The notes under the pieces are model-generated. The model was not told the origin of the DNA, did not search any database, and was given only the letters and a program-made list of their open reading frames with translations. Positions 7,089 through 12,926 of a stretch of DNA of 12,926 nt are shown piece by piece. Source of the DNA: Candidatus Hodarchaeota archaeon (lineage in GTDB: Archaea > Asgardarchaeota > Heimdallarchaeia > Hodarchaeales > Hodarchaeaceae); contig JAEOSR010000140.1 in the NCBI GenBank assembly GCA_016840285.1, forward strand, positions 1-12,926, given 5' to 3'. Position 1 is the stretch's first letter. Each line of letters starts with the position of its first letter. The translations under genes and the position numbers were made by a program.

Positions 7089-7547
7089 ATGATTCTAATT
7101 TCTTTTATGATTTCCCAAGAAGATAAGTTTATAGAAGTCCTTACTGCATATTTCAAAAGAATTACCACTGAATTAAGGAAATTTACGTTCCAAGGGAAAG
7201 AAATTGGGCTTGATATTTTCATCATCGATTTTCTAGGAAAGAATCCTAAATCATCGATGAAAAACCTAAGTGTCTTTCTAGACGTGATTCCAAGCACAGC
7301 GACGAAACGAATTGACCGTTTGGTTGATTTTGGATTTGTAGAACGCAAAAATTCAGATGAAGATCGAAGAATTGTGGAATTATATTTATCTCCAGATGGA
7401 AATGAGCTGTACAAATATTTTCTGCAAAAAAGATTAGCAGTGATGGGTGAAATCAAGAAGCATTTCAAAGAAGAGGAATTAAATTCTTATATTATTATAA
7501 TTGAACGTCTAATTAATCTTGGGGTCAAATTCAGTTTCTCTGATTAA
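7089..7547 (+). CDS. MarR-family transcriptional regulator
   Basis: Winged-helix regulator of 152 residues. The DNA-binding core runs from about 41 to 106: SMKNLSVFLDVIPSTATKRIDRLVDFGFVER forms helix-turn-helix and recognition helix, and SDEDRRIVELYLSPDG is the MarR wing with the signature DRR. Terminal helices provide the dimer interface. The ATG at 7107 (MISQEDKF) is an alternative start and may be better, since the first six residues are not conserved-looking. It is divergent from the interrupted iron-sulfur paralogue (start 6985, about 100 bp between), so it probably controls that gene and the intact copy behind it. No clear palindrome was found between them. The end lies 48 bp from the convergent MobA gene. 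Confidence 0.85.
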   Translation: MILISFMISQEDKFIEVLTAYFKRITTELRKFTFQGKEIGLDIFIIDFLGKNPKSSMKNLSVFLDVIPSTATKRIDRLVDFGFVERKNSDEDRRIVELYLSPDGNELYKYFLQKRLAVMGEIKKHFKEEELNSYIIIIERLINLGVKFSFSD

Positions 7548-7595
7548 TCTTAGGTTTTATTAGAATGTGTCTGTTTAGAGATAAATGATGAAAAG

Positions 7596-8573
7596 TCATG
7601 TCAGTACTCGTTTATTTCTCATTTCAGTTTTCAACTGATCAATTTGGTCCATAATTTTTGGATCTTTTTTGAGCTTATGAGCATCTAATAGACAATGCAG
7701 TGAAATAGAGAGTAAACCCTTTGACTTATAGATTTGAGCTTCCTGTAACAGAGAACCCACCACTAATTGAGTATTTTCTTGACAATTATCAGTTTTCCAT
7801 TCAAAAAAATTTTGAAATAATTTGCTAGGATCTATCTCATTTTTTTTATTCAAAGTGAAATCTACAGTTGAAAGATGAATTAGAGGTGTATGGTCAATAA
7901 TATTCTGGTTATTTTTGGTATTTTTAGAAATAGAATGGTTAACATCGAGATCTGTAAAAAATTTCTGAATTTTTGTATTAGCAACTAAGTTAGAAGAATT
8001 AACGAATCTTTTGTTTGATATATAGCGAAATAGAGAAGATACACGATAGATTTTTGCTTTGATTAAAAGTCTAGAGGTTTTTAATAATTCATTACATTGA
8101 ACTGCCAGAACAAGGTTTTCTGTTTGACCATTTTGATGAACCAATCCTACTAGATCAAAATTTGATGATTGAAGTACGAATGAGATAAAACGTCCCACAA
8201 CTTGTTTTTTAATGTTAGGGAGGTCAGCAGGAAGGAAAATCTTAGTTTTAGTAGTTCTAAGGTGTTTTAAAGCAATGTAAATTCCTCCTAACGGCCCGAT
8301 AGCATTCTCACTTTCTTCCGTAATAACATTAACAGATTGGTTTGATATTGCGCCACTAAACAGAGCTGAATACTGTTTTTTTCTCTTTTCGCCCCTAGTT
8401 ATAATATAGATTTTTCCTAATGGCTTTAATTCATTTACAACATATTCAAGCAGACTACCATTATCTTTTTTCGACAATAATTTATCAGAATGGTAAGATA
8501 GTCCTGATTCAAGCGTACTTCTGTATCTATAAGACTGACCACCTGCAAGAAGCACTATTGCAATGTCTTCCAT
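7596..8573 (-). CDS. mobA: MobA-like molybdenum cofactor guanylyltransferase with C-terminal helical tail
   Basis: Likely attaches GMP to molybdopterin to make the MGD cofactor used by the molybdoenzyme upstream. From the chosen ATG the protein has 325 residues; MobA is normally about 200. The nucleotidyltransferase domain is recognisable: LLAGGQSYRY near the N-terminus, DK about 14 residues later (the usual LAGG-x-S-x-R...DK with an insertion), GPLGGIYIALKHL, and LPADLPNI carrying the metal-binding Asp; FFTDLDVN resembles the MobA C-terminal NTP-eD segment. The last 100 residues are extra: a low-complexity linker, then two helices (LLQEAQIYKSKGLLSISLHC, LLDAHKLKKDP) resembling one TPR hairpin. 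The frame begins at 8606, but the ATG at 8573 puts LAGG at the normal distance. It looks more AT-rich than the other cluster genes and follows the HPP gene by 86 bp. Confidence 0.72.
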   Translation of the reverse strand: MEDIAIVLLAGGQSYRYRSTLESGLSYHSDKLLSKKDNGSLLEYVVNELKPLGKIYIITRGEKRKKQYSALFSGAISNQSVNVITEESENAIGPLGGIYIALKHLRTTKTKIFLPADLPNIKKQVVGRFISFVLQSSNFDLVGLVHQNGQTENLVLAVQCNELLKTSRLLIKAKIYRVSSLFRYISNKRFVNSSNLVANTKIQKFFTDLDVNHSISKNTKNNQNIIDHTPLIHLSTVDFTLNKKNEIDPSKLFQNFFEWKTDNCQENTQLVVGSLLQEAQIYKSKGLLSISLHCLLDAHKLKKDPKIMDQIDQLKTEMRNKRVLT

Positions 8574-8659
8574 GCTGTTCACAATAAATTTTGCTTGAAT
8601 CAACAATTTTGAGTTAATAATTGGGATGTAAGATTATTTAGATTTAATCAGATAGATCA

Positions 8660-9427
8660 TTACTCCTTTTGAACAGTAATTGATGCAGTGAAAAAGTGAT
8701 GCACCGAAAGGATAACAATACCCATCAGCATTACAAATAGCCCAACCAGATAACCTACGCTATCAAACCATGGCTTCAGGCACATTAATATGAATCCTAT
8801 TATGCATATAGCGGTACCAATTATATCAGGTTTGTCCATATTAAGATTAAACCATGGTTTATGTGGATTCAGATCATCAACTGGCCATTCAAAAACACTT
8901 CTATTCCATATAAAAGCAAAAATCACTGCAATGACTCCACCCCATGCCATATGGAGTGGTAAAACCAAATAATCACAAGGTGGCGGAATAATCGGAAATA
9001 ACGCAGGGATGGCTGCGGTAGCTGCTGCAGGAGGATGATCAGCATCGAGAACTTGCATGAATATTGCTGCAAATAAGACAGCTAATCCTAATTTCATCGG
9101 TAATAAATAATCTGTTCCTGGAAATAAAATAGTTCCAATTAATACCCCTAATAACCCACCAATTGTAGAAATAAAATGACCTACAATAACAGATTTGGGT
9201 CTTGCGACTCTAAGAAAAACACACGTCGCATTAATGAAACAAGTAGCTGCAAGTGGAGGATATAACACCCCTACTCCAAACGTTTGAGAAAAAACGGCAA
9301 TAATAAATAGAAGTAAACCTCCACCAATAGATCCCCAAACAACTCGGGATAAGGAAATGACTCCAGGTTTATACACATCTTTCTGGAATTCTCGTCGAGA
9401 GGGAGCTATTAAGCGTATTTCAACCAT
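8660..9427 (-). CDS. HPP-family integral membrane protein
   Basis: Membrane protein of 255 residues with about six or seven hydrophobic segments (near 30-48, 54-72, 80-103, 112-128, 157-175, 201-218, 224-245). The family signature is VLDADHPPAAATAAIPALF, with HPP at 131-133, and ARPKSVIVGHFIS (75-87) matches the second conserved block. Cyanobacterial and chloroplast HPP proteins are implicated in nitrite transport; most others have no known role. The hydrophilic loop 178-198 is rich in W, P and D. It starts 71 bp after the ferredoxin gene with a full GAGGTGAT ribosome binding site. As the only membrane protein of the cluster, it may carry substrate or product across the membrane, or bring the soluble enzyme to it. 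No NrfD-type or cytochrome anchor is present. Confidence 0.8.
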   Translation of the reverse strand: MVEIRLIAPSRREFQKDVYKPGVISLSRVVWGSIGGGLLLFIIAVFSQTFGVGVLYPPLAATCFINATCVFLRVARPKSVIVGHFISTIGGLLGVLIGTILFPGTDYLLPMKLGLAVLFAAIFMQVLDADHPPAAATAAIPALFPIIPPPCDYLVLPLHMAWGGVIAVIFAFIWNRSVFEWPVDDLNPHKPWFNLNMDKPDIIGTAICIIGFILMCLKPWFDSVGYLVGLFVMLMGIVILSVHHFFTASITVQKE

Positions 9428-9430
9428 TAT

Positions 9431-9438
9431 ATCACCTC
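9431..9438 (-). promoter_or_regulatory. Strong ribosome binding site of the HPP gene
   Basis: GAGGTGAT on the minus strand, 3 nt before the ATG at 9427. It is complementary to the archaeal 16S 3' end and identical to the site before the ferredoxin gene. Confidence 0.7.
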
Positions 9439-9498
9439 ATGATTGACATGCTTTATCAGTTATATTTCCATTATAAAAAAGAAAAGAGAGGAGGGAGA

Positions 9499-10059
9499 CT
9501 ATTTTATATAGATGATTGATTGTTCTGTCAATTCTTCTACAATAGATTTTCCAGCTGCTTTGGCCTGCATTTTTAGCAATTCTACTTCCCCAAATGTAAT
9601 TGCATCTGTTATACAGGTCTCAACACACACAGGTACCTTACCTTGCTGAATCAGATCCCAACAAAGGTCACATTTGTGCGCTTTTTTACGTTCCTCATCA
9701 AACATGATGACATTATATGGGCAAGCTTCTACACAATACCGACAACCATTGCACTTCTCATCAGAGATTATTACCACTCCATCATCGTTCTTGGTTATCG
9801 CAGATGCTTTTTCTGGACAAGCTTTTATGCATTCTGGATCAGTACATTGCATACAAGGGACAACCCAAGAATCAACACTGATATTCGGATAAGCTCCTGT
9901 TCTTTTACTTTCCACTCGGATGTAATAGGGGATTTCATTGGGTTTAGCCTTCTCATAATCCACTAGTTCTTTGAAATTTTGACATGCTGCAACACATGTT
10001 TTACATCCAGTACAGCGACCCAAGTCAACCATTAATCCTAATTGTTTAACTGTTGCCAT
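9499..10059 (-). CDS. Four-cluster 4Fe-4S ferredoxin subunit (DmsB/PhsB type)
   Basis: Electron-transfer subunit of 186 residues for the adjacent molybdoenzyme. Sixteen cysteines form four binding motifs as in DmsB/PsrB/NarH-type subunits: C16-C19-C22-C26, C69-C72-C77-C81, C103-C106-C109-C113 and C130-C133-C145-C149. None is replaced by the Trp found in NarH or other residue, so four 4Fe-4S clusters are expected. There is no signal peptide or C-terminal membrane helix, so the subunit is cytoplasmic like its partner. The gene begins 9 nt after the catalytic gene, and its ribosome binding site overlaps that gene's stop codon. It presumably passes electrons between the molybdenum site and a soluble carrier or membrane partner. 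Confidence 0.9.
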   Translation of the reverse strand: MATVKQLGLMVDLGRCTGCKTCVAACQNFKELVDYEKAKPNEIPYYIRVESKRTGAYPNISVDSWVVPCMQCTDPECIKACPEKASAITKNDDGVVIISDEKCNGCRYCVEACPYNVIMFDEERKKAHKCDLCWDLIQQGKVPVCVETCITDAITFGEVELLKMQAKAAGKSIVEELTEQSIIYIK

Positions 10060-10062
10060 AAT

Positions 10063-10070
10063 ATCACCTC
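10063..10070 (-). promoter_or_regulatory. Ribosome binding site of the ferredoxin gene, overlapping the upstream stop
   Basis: GAGGTGAT on the minus strand, 3 nt before the ATG at 10059. The TGA of the catalytic gene (10069-10071) overlaps its 5' end, so ribosomes ending the first gene can re-initiate directly. This supports equimolar production of the two subunits. Confidence 0.7.
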
Positions 10071-12204
10071 AGATTTTCGAAATCCTCACTCTAGATGACA
10101 CGTGGCTTTCACCGCCAACTAGATCTTGATATTCAAGATGACCACCACTATCGGGAATAATCAAATTATCACTGACACCTTCACCAGTCAATGCAACTGT
10201 TCCTATCGTCGCTCCGAATCCATGAGCGAGACCGACACAATCAGGACGGATTCGTTCAGTTAAATGAACCTTGACCTCAGCTTTACCACCCCATGATTCT
10301 ACTAGGACTTTATCATCTTCATTGATGCCTAAATCGACAGCACTCTTGGGATTCATAAGTAACGGATTTGTGTAGAATCCTGTTTTCTCATCTCTTAGCT
10401 GGGGGTTATTATGGGTCCATTGTCCTGCTCCAGCGTGGAATATTGTCCTATATGAAATTAGAATATACGGATATTCATCAACCCGTTCTTCATATTCTTT
10501 TCCTAACCAAGGACGGGGCCAATCTTGATTGACTTCTTCTAAATCTTCCCAATGAATATGAACCTTTTTTGATGGTGTACCAAAACCACCTCTTACTTTG
10601 TACTTATAGAAACCTAATGTTCCTGGACTCCAAAGACCACCCATTTCTCTTAGTTTTTCAACTGATAGACCTAGGCCTTTTAATTGAATATCATAAAATT
10701 CGATATCATCTTTGAACTTGAAATACTCTGGTACAAGAGCTTTCCCCAGTTCGATAAAAACTATGTTAAGATGTCTGCATTCATCTGGTGCTTCCACTAC
10801 TGGTTGTCTAAGAGCAATTCCATGACCAAAATGATACCACCAAGGCATATACAAGAGTTCCCATCGTTCGAAATATGATTTGTCTGGCAAGATCAAGTCA
10901 GCATATTTGGAGGTATCGCTCATCATGATTTCTGATGATACAAGCAGTTCCAGTAAGTAGTTGCCCTCTTCATCTTTCATGGTAACGGCCTTTTGCCACT
11001 CATCTTGACCCATTTCAGTTAATGCAGGATTTGATTCAGCACATATGAGAACCTTCAGTCCACCGTCCTTTATAGCTTGAGCTTCATACCAAGTCGGTTC
11101 CATAATAAAACTGTATTTTTCGAATTTATCTTTGTCAGGCCCAGTTCGATGCCATCCTTTTTCATGGAGGTTGGGTCCTGCGGGGACAGGTTCGACAGGT
11201 GACATTGGTGTAAGATCTGGGTAAGGTTGTCCTCCAGGGCTATCAATTTGTCCTAAAATAGCTAAGAATATATACCACGCATGTCCAAAATCGAGCGCCT
11301 GTCCTAACATGATGCCTTTAAATGAGTCAACACCAACTGAAGGAGCTTTAGCACATTGTTCTGCTAATTCTTTGATAACTTTAGTATCTACATCACAGAT
11401 TTTGCTCATTGCTTCAGGTGTCTTGTCTTTGATAAATTCCTTGAGTTTGTCAAAGTCACCATCACGAATCCAGTTCTCTACGAATTCTTTGTCATAGAGA
11501 TCATTAGCAATAATGTGGTTAATCATCCCTAAGAAGAAAGAAGTGTCACCGCCAGGTTTTATTGGTATCCATTGATCTGCTTTTGCTGCATCAGGGGTGA
11601 AAATGGGGTCGATTACAATTAACTTGGCACCACGTTCTTTAGCGTTTAATATATCATTTGCTACCACAGCATTGTCAAGACAACCAAAGGCATGACGACC
11701 AGCAAGTATCATAATACCACCAGAGGGAACTGTAAAGTATGCTGGCGGGATATGATGGTTTGGTACGCCTCCAACGGTTTTAATTCCAGCAACAATTTTT
11801 GCAGAATCACAATGTGGTAGAGCTGTGTTGATAAAACCACCGTAAGCGTCGAGAAATCGCCATTTGGGATCTGTTATTGAGTGTGGGAAAAAGTTAGCCG
11901 TTAGTTTATGCTGTTCCCCCCGTTCCTGAAGCTCCTTAAGCTTGGAAATCAGGACATTCATTGCTTCATCCCACGATATTCGCTCAAATTTACCTTCTCC
12001 ACGTTCACCAACACGTTTCATCGGATAAAGCAATCTGTCTGGAGAATATTCGAGAGAAACCCCAGCCATGCCTTTAACACAAGCTTTACCATAAGCTCTT
12101 GGGTTTCCTCGGATCTCCTTTAAATTATTATCAACAATACGGGCCAAAATGGCACATTCGGCTTTACATTGATAACAAACTGTGGGTATCCATTTATCTT
12201 CCAT
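10069..12204 (-). CDS. Cytoplasmic molybdopterin oxidoreductase, DMSO-reductase family catalytic subunit
   Basis: Catalytic subunit of 711 residues binding bis-MGD and one 4Fe-4S cluster. The N-terminal motif is C10-x2-C13-x3-C17-x24-C42 (TVCYQCKAEC ... GKACVKG), followed by SPDRLLYPMKR and ISWDEAM. Residue C132 in ALPHCDSAK stands where the protein ligand of Mo or W lies, which suggests Cys ligation as in formate dehydrogenase and polysulfide reductase groups. Further family blocks are LIVIDP (195-200), IPIKPGGDTSFFLGM (213-227), CAESNPALTEM (388-398) and YADLILPDKSYFERWE (434-449); the cofactor-binding C-terminal domain starts near 590. There is no twin-arginine signal, so the enzyme works in the cytoplasm. 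It heads an operon with ferredoxin and HPP genes. The substrate cannot be assigned; a sulfur, nitrogen-oxide or organic substrate is possible, and tungsten instead of molybdenum cannot be excluded. Confidence 0.9.
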   Translation of the reverse strand: MEDKWIPTVCYQCKAECAILARIVDNNLKEIRGNPRAYGKACVKGMAGVSLEYSPDRLLYPMKRVGERGEGKFERISWDEAMNVLISKLKELQERGEQHKLTANFFPHSITDPKWRFLDAYGGFINTALPHCDSAKIVAGIKTVGGVPNHHIPPAYFTVPSGGIMILAGRHAFGCLDNAVVANDILNAKERGAKLIVIDPIFTPDAAKADQWIPIKPGGDTSFFLGMINHIIANDLYDKEFVENWIRDGDFDKLKEFIKDKTPEAMSKICDVDTKVIKELAEQCAKAPSVGVDSFKGIMLGQALDFGHAWYIFLAILGQIDSPGGQPYPDLTPMSPVEPVPAGPNLHEKGWHRTGPDKDKFEKYSFIMEPTWYEAQAIKDGGLKVLICAESNPALTEMGQDEWQKAVTMKDEEGNYLLELLVSSEIMMSDTSKYADLILPDKSYFERWELLYMPWWYHFGHGIALRQPVVEAPDECRHLNIVFIELGKALVPEYFKFKDDIEFYDIQLKGLGLSVEKLREMGGLWSPGTLGFYKYKVRGGFGTPSKKVHIHWEDLEEVNQDWPRPWLGKEYEERVDEYPYILISYRTIFHAGAGQWTHNNPQLRDEKTGFYTNPLLMNPKSAVDLGINEDDKVLVESWGGKAEVKVHLTERIRPDCVGLAHGFGATIGTVALTGEGVSDNLIIPDSGGHLEYQDLVGGESHVSSRVRISKI

Positions 12205-12291
12205 TTTTCTAGCTCCATAAAGAAAGAAGAATCTCTCTCCATTAACACCCTAACCGGCATCACGAAGAATGGTGCTATATGGCCCTTTAAA

Positions 12292-12299
12292 TTTATAAG
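12292..12299 (-). promoter_or_regulatory. Probable TATA box of the molybdoenzyme operon
   Basis: CTTATAAA on the minus strand, within CTTATAAATTTAAA, lies 87 bp upstream of the catalytic gene's ATG and 18 bp beyond the end of the acylase fragment. It implies a leader of about 60 nt. GGAG in the leader, about 10 nt before the ATG, is a candidate ribosome binding site. Confidence 0.45.
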
Positions 12300-12316
12300 A
12301 TTTTCGAGGAGAATAG

Positions 12317-12487
12317 CTAAAAGAAAAGGTCAATTTTATTTTTAGCAAAAAGGTGAGGAATTCCCCATTGATCACGAATTACTTCAACACTATCTTTAAG
12401 AGCATCTTTTATTGATATCTCTCCCTGAATTTTTGGAATTGAAGCTTCCGCTTTAGCATACAATTCGGTAAATAAATCATCAGACAT
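12317..12487 (-). pseudogene. 5' fragment of a penicillin-acylase-family gene
   Basis: Reading frame of 56 codons whose product matches the start of the penicillin amidase family. SVEVIRDQWGIPHLFAKNKIDLFF carries the family's opening consensus (V-V-RD-x-WGVPHI-A ... DLFFAQGY). The homology ends at DLFF, where the frame hits TAG; no frame beyond continues with AQG or DR, and neither the catalytic Ser nor the remaining several hundred residues are present. The beginning is intact: ATG at 12487, GGAGGT 6 nt upstream, and a TATA box further up. The most likely history is that the body was removed when the molybdoenzyme cluster came to lie next to it. It may still yield a short peptide. A purpose-built small protein is less likely given the family match. 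Confidence 0.7.
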
Positions 12488-12707
12488 TTTCAGACCTCCA
12501 AATAGAGAGATGAATTCTTCGACTAGCTATTCTTTTTATTTATACTTTTCTTAACCTAACCAACGTCCAATGAAATTTGAGTGGTAAGGTAAGTCATTTA
12601 AGATTTAGTATATGTTTTATAAAATATCGCTAGTTTCTAAGTAACCAAGAAAACAAATTAACTATTATCAGAATTGAATTATGCGAATATATATGTAATT
12701 TTAGTTC
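12488..12707. other. Intergenic region upstream of the acylase fragment
   Basis: About 220 bases without a gene. The left part carries the promoter described separately. CCTAACCAACGT at 12555-12566 also occurs at 24-35, both followed by NNAATG. A second TATA-like stretch (TTTTATAAAA near 12611) could direct either strand. No RNA gene is seen. Confidence 0.4.
12494..12548 (-). promoter_or_regulatory. Intact promoter and ribosome binding site of the acylase fragment
   Basis: On the minus strand, AAGTATAAATAAAA (about 12533-12546) is a good archaeal TATA box, giving a start near 12512. GGAGGT (12494-12499) follows, 6 nt before the ATG at 12487. These signals are better than those of many complete genes here, so the truncated frame is probably still expressed. 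Confidence 0.6.
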
Positions 12708-12926
12708 TCACTTGAAAGCTTCAAGAATCTCCTCTCCATGGAGAAGAAATAACGAAATGTGACCTGTATCAGGATAAAACTTGGCTTCGCAATTCGGAAT
12801 AGCTTGAGCTAAAGAACGACCCGTAGTTACAGGGACATTGAGATCCAGTTCTCCTTGCCAGTAATATAGTTTGTCATGAGTGATTTCCTCGAGTTTGAAA
12901 CCCCATTTCCCTATGATACACTTTCC
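12708..12926 (-). CDS. Alpha/beta hydrolase, C-terminal part (runs off the window)
   Basis: The last 72 residues of an alpha/beta hydrolase; the rest lies beyond the right edge. The visible part contains two of the three catalytic residues in standard setting: the Asp in YYWQGELDLNVPV (residue 28 of this part) and the His in FYPDTGHISLFL (residue 56), with the strand-helix pattern TTGRSLAQAIPNCEAKFYP between them. The catalytic Ser would lie outside the window. It lies in the same orientation as the acylase fragment, 220 bp upstream of it, and looks intact at its 3' end. The substrate cannot be inferred. Confidence 0.82.
   Translation of the reverse strand, partial: GKCIIGKWGFKLEEITHDKLYYWQGELDLNVPVTTGRSLAQAIPNCEAKFYPDTGHISLFLLHGEEILEAFK

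Noticed and set aside
6986..7468. Minus-strand frame extending the iron-sulfur paralogue upstream by about 160 codons
   Set aside because: It is mostly antisense to the well-supported MarR gene, and the length up to the ATG at 6985 already matches the intact paralogue.
9643..9966. Plus-strand 107-codon frame opposite the ferredoxin gene
   Set aside because: Shadow of the cysteine-motif gene on the other strand; composition is not protein-like for any recognised family.
1..12926. CRISPR array, tRNA, rRNA, insertion sequence or integrase
   Set aside because: No regularly spaced direct repeats, cloverleaf, rRNA stretch, terminal inverted repeats or complete transposase were seen on reading both strands.

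Overview
The window looks like a chromosomal segment of a low-GC archaeon. Several genes are preceded by archaeal-type ribosome binding sites (GAGGTGAT, GGAGGT), TATA boxes lie at the expected distance from starts, and there are two VapBC-type PIN toxin modules and TetR/MarR regulators. The mix of families (corrinoid-type iron-sulfur proteins, HPP membrane protein, cytoplasmic molybdoenzyme) would fit an Asgard-like lineage, but that is inference; no rRNA or taxonomic marker is present.

Layout. 1-801 holds a toxin-antitoxin pair whose PIN toxin appears to start at a CTG codon overlapping the antitoxin stop. 802-1587 has no convincing gene, only decayed-looking reading frames. 1588-3195 holds a divergent pair, a SAM-dependent methyltransferase (-) and a TetR regulator (+), sharing a symmetric promoter with a palindromic TATA box and two copies of an operator. 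3206-3864 is an AbrB/PIN toxin-antitoxin operon (-). After a gap with a dyad symmetry comes a membrane methyltransferase of the isoprenylcysteine/phospholipid type (+). It converges on two tandem QueG/reductive-dehalogenase-like iron-sulfur proteins (-). The second of these is broken by one in-frame TAA, and a MarR regulator is divergent from it.

7596-12204 is a minus-strand molybdoenzyme cluster. In transcription order it encodes a cytoplasmic DMSO-reductase-family catalytic subunit, a four-cluster ferredoxin subunit, an HPP-family membrane protein, and a MobA-like cofactor nucleotidyltransferase with a helical C-terminal tail. MobA would finish the bis-MGD cofactor, the ferredoxin would carry electrons, and the HPP protein could move a small anion (HPP proteins are linked to nitrite transport in phototrophs). 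The substrate cannot be read from sequence. Directly upstream is the first 56 codons of a penicillin-acylase-family gene, with its own promoter and strong ribosome binding site but no catalytic body, which suggests the cluster boundary is a rearrangement junction. The window ends inside an alpha/beta hydrolase gene (-).
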